A stretch of DNA of 64,000 bases from Triangularia verruculosa (lineage: Eukaryota > Ascomycota > Sordariomycetes > Sordariales > Podosporaceae). Below are positions 22,190 through 32,228 of the stretch, in pieces (position 1 is the first letter of the stretch; each line of letters starts with the position of its first letter). The stretch spans positions 62,001-126,000 of the forward strand of contig MU863959.1 of NCBI GenBank assembly GCA_033296885.1, read 5' to 3'. The notes beneath the pieces are model-generated. The model searched no databases and was not told where the DNA came from. It was given only the letters and a program-made list of their open reading frames with translations. Position numbers and translations under genes: made by a program.

Positions 22190-23401
22190 CGGCCCCTGGT
22201 GTTGGCGTTGGCAGGACCAGCGAACAGGCAAGGGAGGTTGGCGGCGGATCACATCTGCCGAAAGGAAGCAAATACAGGAGCAACATCGCGACGTGGGTGT
22301 GCAAGGAGTCTGGCAAAACGATTGGCATGACAGGGCTAAGCTGCCATCAGCTCGACGAGGTAATGGGTAAGGAAGGGGGATATGACTGGGTGACGCTTCA
22401 CCCCGTGAATCATGCTGGCTGCTGCCCCGGGTCATGTCGGCTAGCGGTCAAGGGTTACTTTGATCTTCAGAAGGGCAAGCTGCTGGGGGAGCACGTCGTG
22501 GACAAAATTATTGGTACTGCAAACTAGGATCACACCTTAAAAACAGTAGAAAAGGCCTATTCACTATCTTCTTTAGGCTTATTACTATCTTTTAAAGTGT
22601 TTTTAATATTTTCTAAGGCCTATTACTATCTTTTAACGCCTTTTAACTATCTTTTAAAGCTTTTTAATTATCTTTTAAAGCTTTTTAATTATCTTTTAAC
22701 CTTTCAATTAGCTTTTAAGGCCTTTCAACGATCTTTTCAAACCTTTTAACTATCCTCTAAGGCCTATTAACTATCTTTTGAGGCCTATTACTATCTTTTA
22801 AAGCCTATTAACTATCTTTCAATACTGTATTCCCCCGTTGCAGTGCCAGCTTTTTTATCCAGGACGTGGGGGGCAGGTGACGGGGCCGGAGAACGCTGGG
22901 GTTAACAAGCAGACTGACATTCTGGTTATCGCAATGACGGCTGGGATGACGGGAGGAGACCTGGAGCACCTCGAACTGGCATACGCCCCTCCCTTCGGAA
23001 GCGCAAAATATGCGGTGAACTTGGCAGGGTTTGTGGCGGGCAATGTGCTCCGGGGAGGTGTCGAGATTGTTCATGCTGTTGATTTTGCGTTTGAGACGTC
23101 AAGGGGAAGGAGAAAAAGCCTGGCAGACTACTTTCTGTTCGATGTTCGATCGCCGAAAGAGTTCGAAAATGGTCATCTCGATGGAGCGGTCAATATCCCT
23201 TTCGGTGAGCTGCGAAAGAGGTTGGGCAAGGTGCCAAAGGGCAAGCCGATTATCAGCTACGGTCAGGTCGGGTACCGGGGTTACCTTGGATACCGAATCC
23301 TGAAGCAGGTTGGATATGATGCGGTAAACCTGAATGGTGGCTACCGTGCTGTATTCGAAGGTAGATTCGATGATGGGCTGAAGCCTTTAATGAAGAGATA
23401 G
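22190..23401 (+). pseudogene. CoA-disulfide reductase with C-terminal rhodanese domain, decayed and split by a MITE
   Basis: The intact family reduces CoA-disulfide or polysulfide with NAD(P)H and FAD and carries a rhodanese domain. Before the MITE (to 22491) the frame shows REVGGGSHLPKGSKYRSN, KTIGMTGLS, VTLHPVNHAG and LQKGKLLG, which match the FAD/dimerisation region. After the MITE (from 22873) it resumes with NKQTDILVIAMTAGMTGGD, LELAYAPPFGSAK and VNLAGFVAGNVLRG, then the rhodanese part FLFDVRSPKEFENGHLDGA and GYRGYLGYRIL, ending at 23401. The rhodanese active site is usually CQVGYR; here it is GQVGYR, so the catalytic Cys is lost. No N-terminal Rossmann domain could be found upstream. 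The family is mainly prokaryotic, so horizontal acquisition is a reasonable inference. Confidence 0.8.
22492..22868. mobile_element. MITE copy 2 (377 bp, expanded interior) inside the CoA-disulfide reductase relic
   Basis: Begins CACGTCGTGGACAAAA and ends TATCCAGGACGTG. The flanks GGGAG (22487-22491) and GGGGG (22869-22873) are a 5-bp duplication with one mismatch. The longer size comes from extra copies of a ~20-22 bp AT-rich subrepeat around TTTTAACTATCTTTTAA. Confidence 0.88.
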
Positions 23402-23718
23402 GCACCGAATTAAAGAATTGAAAAAGAGTGCTTCATTGTTAATGTCTACTCCCCGAGGTCGATCACGAACCAAATCGTAGTGGGGTAAGGTATATGCACC
23501 GTACCGCAGTCATGTAATCATGTAACCCATGTCCCGTCATCAAACCAAACTCCATCAGCAGAACGAACCAGCTAATTCCATTCCATGCATATTGTTACTC
23601 CCAAGCACCATCATGACCTCTCCCCCCAATCTCGTTCAGGTTCCGCAATATCATTATTCCCTCACCGGCAACCCCCCGTGCTCCCATCTGGCCCCATCCC
23701 CCGTATCGTAGAGGTCGC
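23402..23718. other. Intergenic
   Basis: About 320 bp with no recognised feature; 3' flank of the relic and of the PLDc_N gene. Confidence 0.3.
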
Positions 23719-24114
23719 TTACGACTGAGTCAAGGTCTCATATCCATTCCTGCTGTTATGAGCCGAGCGGTTCGAGAATACGTAGTAGATGATCATGCCG
23801 ACAATAGGGAACAGGAAGACGACGAGGCACCAGAGGAGCTTGGAGGAGGGTGGCCTGCTAGACTGAAGGACCTCGACTGTTTTGGTGTCAGCACGCCGTC
23901 ATCGAATACAAAACACCGTGTTTCGGTGATCAAACGTACTGAAGACGATAATATCCAGAACCAAAACGATCAGGCCAATGATTCCACCTCCGGTACCATA
24001 CTGCCACGCGTTGCCACCCTCAGCATGGACCGTGTCGACGGGCGCAGCAAGTGCAAAGGCGGCGAACCAGCAGAGCTGGGCGAGGAGTGTTGAGAAGAGA
24101 GCGTTGGAGATCAT
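23719..24114 (-). CDS. Small PLDc_N-type membrane protein
   Basis: Predicted 110 aa from exons 24114-23940 and 23876-23719 (63-bp intron, GTACGT donor, AAACAG acceptor). It has an N-terminal signal peptide (SNALFSTLLAQLCWFAAFAL followed by AAP). Two membrane helices follow: GGIIGLIVLVLDIIVF and LLWCLVVFLFPIVGMIIYYVFS. The layout helix, conserved IEVLQSSRP..SKLLW, second helix with PIVG..IYY matches the phospholipase D nuclease N-terminal (PLDc_N) family, here standing alone without a catalytic domain. In bacteria similar stretches precede cardiolipin synthase or act as small membrane proteins. The role in fungi is unknown. The tail NRSAHNSRNGYETLTQS is polar. Confidence 0.8.
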
Positions 24115-24725
24115 TTTTGCTTGTTTTTACGGGCTGCTGATTTCCAGTCGATGTGCAAGTGTCAATAAAAACTCCGCGAAGATATTCTGGTTTGAGTTGA
24201 CGGTTGATCGTTTGGATGTTTTTGCGCAGGCCAAGAGGAGAATGGGGAGTGGAAGGGGGAACCATCCCCGCATTATACAACAGTGGAAACCTGGACTTTG
24301 TGGTGACGTCACCATCCACAATGACGCAACCTCTCACAGTGCGCTGCTAACCTGGGCCGAGGCCAGTCCCAGAAGAGCGTGATGGCCAGCTCGATATAAG
24401 AAGAGGGGAAACCAGGAGGAATCATACTGTGTGGCCATGGCTGAAACGCGCGCACATCTAGTCGGTTCTCGATGGTTTGTTATCCGCCAGTTTGCAATCC
24501 AGCGCACAACGAATTGTATCTCCAAAGGTCTACGATCATGATACACGTGCATTTACAGCATCATACATACTCATCTACATTACGCTATATAGTCGCCAAA
24601 CATTCAACCCAGGGTATCCAATAAGAGCCAACGCTAAAAACCTTGAAAATGTCCAACACAGGTTTACCTTTGCCTCGGAAAGTCGAGCTACAAGCCAATA
24701 CTTCATTTACATCAACTCAATATGA
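24115..24725. other. Intergenic
   Basis: About 600 bp; nothing supported. Confidence 0.3.
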
Positions 24726-26030
24726 TCATCTGACAACAGTGACATGCGGGTTTTGGTTCGCATCCACCTCATGAGCGTAGACCGGTAACGACGGAGGGGG
24801 CGTTTGAGTTACCGGAGATGGGGACGCCTGCTGGGGCTGCTGATAACCTCCGGCAAACTGTTGCTGCTGGGGCTGCTGGTACGCTCCCGCATATTGCTGC
24901 TGTTGAGGCTGCTGATACACTTGAGGCGGGTACTGTTGCTGTGGCGATTGTGGATACTGCTGCTGAACTTGTTGCTGGTATCCAGCCGGGTATTGTTGCG
25001 GAACAAAGCCGGGCTCGTAGGGCTGCTGGTAGGCCATCTGAGGCTGGTAACCGGGCTGTGGTTGGTATGGCGCAGGCGAGCCATCGGATGGGGTCGCAGC
25101 TGGGTCGGACCAAGCTGGATTATGCAGGATAAAGTGCAGCAGAAGAGCAACGGCCCCCGTAACCCATGGGCCGAGAAGAGGAGAAATTACCAGCTGGGCG
25201 ATTTGTTCCTCATATTCCCAGTCGTCGGATATGTTCTTGATGGTCACGGCGAGGCCATAGAGGACGGTGACAGCCCACAGGAAAGCGGCAATAACCAGCA
25301 ACACGGGCATCTAGATACAGCCATTAGTACTGGGAGAGAACTGTTTGGGAGGGCGCCACAAACCTTGCCAACAGGGATTTGTTCTTTTCTCTTGTTGAGT
25401 TTCGGCAATGCGTAAATCGCAACACCAATGACCCAGATGGACATTAGGGACAGTGTCACGTCGATAACAACCAGCAGCCACGGCATTCTCCATCTGTAGA
25501 ATGAGCTTCTTTGGTTGACAATGTCGGAAAGCCTCATGGCCCAGTAGGCGATGAGCAGTATGAACAGCAGCCCAGCGCCCAGTAGCGTATCAAGCCGCAT
25601 CCATGACCACCATTTCTGTCTTCCTAGGGCAACGTAGAGAGCGGCGAGTGCGGTGAGATAGATGGTAACGGTGAATAAAATAACCCCTGATGCTAAGAGC
25701 AGATCGGTGATGACTGCAAGCAATCGTTCAGTACGGAGGGTAGCGGTTCCGGCGGCAACAACAGCTGCGTACGCCGTGTACAAAATCACACCACTGACAG
25801 ACACCAGAAGGGTCAGTAAGACGATTGCTCATAGCAAGGCGATGATGTCTGACATACAGAATGTACAGCGGTAGCGCAATTCGAAAGGCGACATTGGCGA
25901 TTTTGACGGCTTGGATGTGACGGGTGATGCTGCGGAAGCTGAAGACCCATGCGAGGACAAGCGGTGCCAGCGTGACTCCACTAAGGCCCGCAGTGACTGC
26001 GAAGCCCTGCTGGGTTTCGAGAAGCGACAT
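24726..26030 (-). CDS. Seven-helix fungal membrane protein with a Gln/Tyr/Pro-rich cytosolic tail
   Basis: Predicted 395 aa from exons 26030-25858, 25793-25364 and 25310-24726 (introns 64 and 53 bp). The first about 270 residues hold roughly seven hydrophobic helices, including LSGVTLAPLVLAWVF, VILYTAYAAVVAAGTATL, LLGAGLLFILLIAYWAM and MPVLLVIAAFLWAVTVLYGL. This is the layout of unnamed fungal 7-TM families (possibly DUF7702-like). The last about 110 residues are low complexity, with many QQPQQQQ and QQYP units of the kind YQQPQQQQYAGAYQQ. Such tails are disordered and may mediate self-association. An ATG at 26105 would extend the N terminus with basic residues. No function assigned. Confidence 0.72.
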
Positions 26031-26768
26031 GGTGTTTCTCACGCGCAACTCGTCGATACGTCGCGTCGCTCTCCAATATGGTATTCGTAAATATTGCCAG
26101 CGCAAACAAAAGACGTCAAAACAGTTGCTCGGCGCGAGTTAAACGGGTGGGGAGAACGGGGTGTCAGGGTCCTTTTAGTCGGGCACCTTGCAGCAAATGA
26201 TGCTGTGTCGAACCCCTGTCCATCCATGCAGGCCTTCGGGAAACGAGGCTGAGCTATCGTCGTTGGCCAGTAGAAAATCTACTTTTGCGCCCCTTGCACT
26301 GCCTGGTCAGTGTCGCTGTGCTGGCCGTGAGACCACACTGAAAAGGCAGATCCGACCTGGAGGGCCAATCATTTACGCCACTATTTGAATCTGCGCAGTG
26401 CCAAAGGACCAACATCAAAAAGAAAGCCTGAAATAAATGCCTATAGATGTAACCTTGCCAAGGCTGCAGCACGTCATATGCAACGCACCTTCTCAGAACT
26501 GATGACAGTGGAAAGGTCATCCCAAGAGAACCAGGCATATTCTTGCCGACTGTTGATTGAAGCAAATAATCAGAACATCGTCTCTCCCTGCCGTGCGCCG
26601 TGGAATTGTTCACCATGAGAAATTGCAGATGATATTCGTGAACCATGTGGATACGACCCACATCCAAGGTATCATCGGCCCAGATAAATCCTTCCCTTGA
26701 TTCCTTCGCTTTAAATCCTTCCAAATATTGCTCAAATAATTCCCCACGATTTGAGAAACATGGAGGAC
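26031..26768. other. Intergenic
   Basis: About 740 bp between two minus-strand genes; nothing recognised. Confidence 0.3.
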
Positions 26769-28417
26769 TCAGAGCAAATACCTAAACGGCTTGACAACCC
26801 TTGGCCCAGCGAGAGCACCATCTTCAGTCTCACTGCCGGTTACTACGCCTTCACTCTTCTCGCCCACCGGCACCCTCCCCTCTGCCGCAGCAATCGCGTC
26901 CTCCTTGTCCATCTGCTTGTTCAACCGCGACAAAATCATCCTAAACACCCAGCACCCAAAGATGGCAACGCCAAACATGGACGTGACAATCCCGTAGCTC
27001 TTTCTGTATCCATCTTCCTTCAGGTCCCAAACATACATCCCCGCTACATTGCCTAGTTGGCTGAAGGCGTTGATAGCGGCTAGAGCCACGGCGCGTTTGG
27101 CAGGTGGGCGTGGAAATGATGAAGAGATCCAGGAGTAAAAAACCACGAATCCCGCATAGGATGAAGCCTGGAGGAATAACGCGACGTATCGAGCGGCTGT
27201 GTTGAGGGTGACCATACAAATGAGGAAACCCACGAGGCCACCGACCATGGGAAGGGTGATGTGCCAGAACTGTTTCTGTGTCAGCTAACGGTCTCTATCG
27301 GAAAATGGGGGTTTCAAGCGCAACTCACCTTTTCTTGCGTTCGATCAGAATGCCAACAGACAACCAAAGTAACCGCACAGGCAAACGCCCAGGGCGGTGC
27401 GCTCATCAACAGCGTGGGCACATAGCTGAAGCCCAATGTTTGCGTCAAGCTCGGGAAGAACGCATTGAAGCTCAGCCCAACCGTATAGGCCGTGAAAGTC
27501 AGCATCATGACATAAACCTTCCAGTCCCTAACAACCATGAAAAAGCCATCAAAGATCTTTTGGCCTTCCGCATCCTTGTCTTCCTCGCCCACATCCTCTG
27601 TCATTCTCAACTGCGCAACATACAGTTCTTCCTCGGTAAAACCCCTAGTGTTTGTCGGCAAATCTGGCAAGATAAACGCCGCGCTGATCGCCACCGCCAT
27701 GGTAATCCCGCCCTCAATCCAAAACAGCCACCTCCATGCCGCATGCCCAAGGACGCCCTGCATGTTGGACAGCACTCCCGCGGCAATGAGCGCGGAAAAG
27801 GCGTTGCTGATCAAGTTGCCGCAGAACAAGATCGCATTCCTCGTTGTCAACTCCTTTCTCGTGTACCATTTGCTCAAAATCATCAGCGCTCCTGGCAAAA
27901 ACGCCGCCTCGACGAAACCCAGCACGAATCTCGCCCCCACCATTCCTGAGAAATTGTGTACAATACCCGTCAATGTCGAGACCACGCCCCAGATGAGCAT
28001 CACGATCGCGATGTAGAGTGACGGCCGGGATATGAGATTGATGAGAATGTTGGAGGGAACCTGCATGAGAATGTATCCTACGTAGAGAATGCTCAGGCAA
28101 GTAGCGTATTGTTGGTCGTCGAGAGAGAGATCATCTTGGAGACCGCGAAGGCGCGCGGCAGCGATATTGTTGCGGTCGAGGTAGTTCATGATGTAAATCA
28201 GGACGAACAGTGAGCAGCGCGCGTCCAGCTTGCGCTTCAGTGATTTCTCGACGATGATGCGACGCTCGGGGGACATGGCTTGGGGTGGTGATGGTGGCCG
28301 GTTGGAGGAGGACATCTTGTCGGACGATGGTGGTGATGGTGGTGATCTTTCGTCCATTATCGACGGCTGAGATGGGTTGTTTAATGGCGGGTCTGGGTGT
28401 CTCCTTTCGCCCGCCAT
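26769..28417 (-). CDS. MFS anion:cation symporter family permease (Dal5/allantoate or nicotinate permease-like)
   Basis: Plasma-membrane uptake transporter, 529 aa, exons 28417-27329 and 27269-26769 (59-bp intron, GTGAGT donor, AAACAG acceptor). A long polar Ser/Pro-rich N terminus precedes the family signature of helix 1, LIYIMNYLDRNNIAAARL, and the next loop, LSLDDQQYATCLSILYVGYI. Further marks are QVPSNILINL, GFVEAAFLPGALMILSKWY, and RWLFWIEGGITM. These match the ACS family, whose fungal members import organic anions, allantoate, vitamins or amino-acid derivatives. The start ATG at 28417 (MAGERRHPDPP) is the first in frame; later ATGs (MDERSPP) remain possible because the N terminus is not conserved. 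No clustered catabolic genes, so the substrate is open. Confidence 0.92.
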
Positions 28418-28780
28418 CTTGCGTTGAGCGGAGAATATTTGCGCGGGGGGATACCTGGCCTGCGGTGTCTTTGTGCTATCGTTTGTTGTCGTGGTGGTGG
28501 AGGATGACGATGGTAGAAGGGAGGACAAATGCGACGCGCAGAGATAAGGAGGGATGGGAAGACACAGTTGACCCGGAATGTCGAGCCGCTGCGGGGTTGA
28601 AGGAACAGACCGCGTTGATGGTATCTATTTAATCTGCGGTCTCAGTGAAGTATGTGGCAACCGAGGCGCTCGTCATCTGCGAACCCCAAACCGACCATTC
28701 GTCCAACGCCAGACACCAGCAACCGACACCGGTTCATAGCCGGCGGGGGAGAGGAACCAGTCGTCGACGGGTTGCGGTGT
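28418..28780. other. Promoter side of the ACS permease, and possible coding relic
   Basis: Upstream region of the permease. On the minus strand, 28640-28785 reads in a coding-like manner (for example VDDWFLSPAGYEPVSVAGVW) up to the MITE, possibly the downstream half of a relic continued at 29019. Confidence 0.3.
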
Positions 28781-28785
28781 GCCAT

Positions 28786-29018
28786 CACGCCGTGGACAAA
28801 ATAATTGGTACTGCAAGCCAGGATCACACCTTAAAATAATAGAAAAGACCCAACAACTATCTTCTTTGGGCTTATTACTATCTTTTAACACGGTAAAAGT
28901 ATCTTTTAAAGTGTTCTTAATATCTTTTAAGGCCTATTAATTATCTTTTGAGGCCTATTAACTATCTTTCAATACTGTATGCCCCGTTTGCAGTGCCAGT
29001 TTTTTTGTCCAGGACGTG
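28786..29018. mobile_element. MITE copy 3 (233 bp)
   Basis: Begins CACGCCGTGGACAAAATAAT and ends TTTTTTTGTCCAGGACGTG, imperfect inverted repeats over about 33 bp. Perfect 5-bp flanking duplication GCCAT at 28781-28785 and 29019-29023. It is the shortest copy, with about five internal AT-rich subrepeats. Confidence 0.92.
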
Positions 29019-29023
29019 GCCAT

Positions 29024-29743
29024 ATAGCCGTTCAGAAAGTTCTTGAAGAGCATGTCGGACGGGCCGATAGGGAGCATCCGCCGGCAAACATCTTGGTTTT
29101 GTGGACTGAAGTAGACCCACTCCCCCGCAACTCGCGGTGACCATTTAGGCAACTCATGTGTAAGCCGTCCCTGTGCGTTGAGAAGATCGGTAGATTATCT
29201 GCCACTGTCAGTACCGAAAGCCGGGGCAGGGTTACAACGCGGCGATGAATTTTATTTTTTTCGACAACGTCGGCAATTGAATCCCACAATCCGGGGAATC
29301 AATCGGGCGACCGACTCCTTAAAGGTAATTCCAAGACCCCATCTTTCTGCAATAGAGAATATGTTGTGCCAAGACATGTCGTCGGGAACAGCCGCAGCCA
29401 AGCTGGAGAGGCGGTCTTGGTCGCTTGGCCACGCACGTCAACGACGGTGATGGCTTGCCCAGATCAACTCTAAATCGATCACCTGGACCGTATCACTGGC
29501 AGGTAGGCCGTGTGCCGGAAACAACTGATGGACACGAGCAATGGTTGCTAACGTGCGGGGCAAAGACTTCTGCGCTTGAACCTCGATGCTTTGTTCTGTT
29601 GAGTGAACTGGCCACGGTCAGTAAAGCAGCGATACAAAAGCTACAGGCGATGATGGTGTTATCCAAAGTGTCTGGTACAGACTTCAATTTCTCCTCAGGG
29701 CTTTAGATATCTTTTTCCCGCAACATTCGCTGGCCGAGATAGT
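29024..29743. other. Gene-free stretch with possible degraded coding relic (minus strand)
   Basis: Two minus-strand segments look coding but lie in different frames: about 29380-29251 (DMSWHNIFSIAERWGLGITF) and about 29158-29019 (KWSPRVAGEWVYFSPQNQDV). They run up to the MITE. I do not recognise the family, and no intact gene can be built. Confidence 0.3.
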
Positions 29744-31204
29744 TTACAGGAGGGCAGCAACCAGGCCAGCGAGCAGCACACCGACAGTGACACGAGTGGT
29801 GGTACCGGCGGAGCCGCCATTGCCATTTCCGTTCTGGTCCTGTCCGCCATTGCCCTGGTTGTTGGAACCGGAGCCGTTTCCTCCCTCAGAGCCACCGCCA
29901 GGGTTGGAAGTGGCATTGGTGGCAAAGCTCTTCTGCGATACCTCGTCCTGAAGCAGAACCGTCAAGGCCGAGAGTGCGTTCAACTGGCTAGGGAGGTCGG
30001 TACTGTCATGGAACTTGCCCTTGGCCCAGCTGAAGCTGCACTGGCGTTTGTTGTCGCCGCCAGTGCAAGTCTTCACTGCGGCCTCGGCGTTCGTCTTTAG
30101 GACCTCGTTAATGCGGTCCTTGGTGAAGGGTGCAACTTGAACTGTGGAGGCGAGGAAACGAGTGACCATGCCCTTGAAGAAGAGCATGTCTGAGCTGCAA
30201 GCGCCGTCCCGACCTTCGCAGGAGAGTTCAAAATGATATCCATCTTCAAAGAATCTGGCCAGAGTGGCGTTCGTAAGTCCAGCAACCCGCTCGCGCCAAC
30301 GTGTTTGGACGTCTCCGGTGGTCTGGTTGTACAGGAAAGCGGCACTTTGGAGGAGAACACCGGCATTGTACGAGAACTCTGCCTTGTTGATATCAGTGCA
30401 GTTGAGTTCAACATGGGCGCCATCGAGGGCTCTGAAGTCCTCTGTGAGGAACCCTACATCGGTTAACCAAGTCCAGGCACGCTCGGCCCACTCAACGTAG
30501 GTAGAATTGCCAGTCCAGCGGCCCAGACGTGCACTGAGGTTGATGAGCACAGCATTGCTAACTGTGTTTTTGTAGTTGTATCCGGCGTTGCTCGGGGGAA
30601 CTTGCCAACGCAGTCCTCCGCCGCAGATTTCCTTGGTTTCCTCTTGCTTGAACCGTGACACCTGCCAAGACCAGACATTCTGAGCCAAGTTAGACCAGTC
30701 CAGAGACGAAGTTGGGAAGTCCAACTCCGCTGCCTGCATGGCAGCAACGCCCCAGAACCCCTGGTCATCGTTGGAAAGCGAGTGGGTGTAATTCGGAGGC
30801 ATGTAATCCCGATTGGGCCCGGCCTGGTGGGCCAGACCCTGAGAGACGATGGCATTGTATGAGTCGTCTCCAGTGTAGAACCAGTAGTCGATCAAGGTTG
30901 ACGCAAAGACTGAGCCCGTCCACCACCAGTATTCCCCGTTGCCGCCGGGAATAAGGGGTTCGTAGCCCAACACCCCTGGAGTCTCTCCAGTCTCGTTCCC
31001 CTTGTAGTAGGAGACTGCGTCAAAGGCCACATCTTTGGCCGCTAATCTGATGGAGTCTGAATGGTAGGGACCTGAGTTAGTGATTTGTGGACAAGATAGC
31101 GACGATCAAAGCACACCTGCAGATCCAAAATCCACATCAAGAGCAGCCGACGCGATACCCACAACGCCTGACAGGACGGCCACCGAAAATGCTCCCTGTT
31201 TCAT
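29744..31204 (-). CDS. GH76 mannan endo-1,6-alpha-mannosidase, Dfg5/Dcw1 type, GPI-anchored
   Basis: Cell-wall enzyme thought to link GPI proteins to wall glucan through the mannan core. Predicted 471 aa; exons 31204-31117 and 31071-29744 (45-bp intron, GTGTGC donor, CACTAAC branch). Signal peptide MKQGAFSVAVLSGVVGIASA. GH76 core marks are SYYKGNETGETPGVLG, GEYWWWTGSVFASTLIDYW, and the catalytic double Asp in SNDDQGFWGVAAMQAAE. WRERVAGLTNATLARFFEDG and QCSFSW follow. The C terminus has a Gly/Asn/Ser spacer and a hydrophobic tail (VTVGVLLAGLVAALL), which signals GPI attachment. The sequence is rich in N-glycosylation sites. Assignment is firm; which of Dfg5 or Dcw1 it equals cannot be told. 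Confidence 0.95.
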
Positions 31205-32228
31205 TGTTGCGACTTTCAAAAAATGTAGTTAAGCGAGTGACAAAAACGACCGGAACGATACTAAGCAAATCCAAAAGGCTCAGATAATGAAAATACAAGG
31301 CGTGGTGAAGCAAGGAATCTCGCCGTCTTTAAGAAACTATTTCGAAACAACCCCCTTTTGCCAATGGAAACCCACTTTCCAAGCAGGCAGCGACTTTCGA
31401 CTTTTCGGTTCTGCTTGGTCATTGTGAGTGGGGCCGAATGCGAACAAGGGGCGATGTTCTTGGCATCATCACGAATGTCACTTTTCCTCTTGGGCCCCTA
31501 GCCATGCCACCACTTCATTCTACAGTTTCCAGAGGAGAGAGTCGCATCGTGACGGCCTCATGCAAAGTGCCATGGCAACACTATCCCCTTATGGAGTGAC
31601 TTCGACCGGAATAGTTTCATCGTGTGGTCAACAACGAGGAAGAAAGGCCGCGCGGCCCCCTGCCGAGCTTTGCCAATAGCTTCATGCACTACGTCCAATC
31701 ATTGTGCCGCTCAGCGCATGTTCTTGGACCAAACTGGAAATCTTGCTCTTTTCATCCTTGTTTCCGATAAAACATTGGGAGAAACGTAGCTATCGTCAAC
31801 ATTGGATTTTGTGCATTGATTCGGATTTTGGTCGACAAGGACGTCATTGCAGCTCATACATACTCGATCATGATTTGCTTGGGTTGCATGGAAGGATTCA
31901 ACCTATTTAGAATACGAGATCAAACGGCCGCCCAGACCGGCATTCTTCCACAAGACTCAGAAGGCGACAGGTGGACTTGAGTCTTCTTCCTCGATCGGGA
32001 AGACAGCTGCAGTCAGAGAGTACCTACATAATCATGAACGAGATTTTCAAGCAATCTGTCTTGAAAGCAGGCACTGGCTGTCGCTGGGCCTCAAATGCAT
32101 GTTCTTCCAAGGGCCTATAGCCTGAGACAAATGGACGTTAATTATGACCAATAAGCCAGAAGGGTCGGTGCTTAGATTCCCGATGAAGATCCATAGGTAA
32201 GGTAGGTACTCAACCAATGCCAATCATA
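31205..32228. other. Intergenic
   Basis: About 1 kb; no gene seen. A TAGGTAAGGTAGGTAC motif lies at about 32194-32209. Confidence 0.35.

Noticed and set aside
24726..25310. Gln-rich repeat region considered as a separate prion-like gene
   Set aside because: It is in frame with the preceding membrane exons and forms their C-terminal tail.
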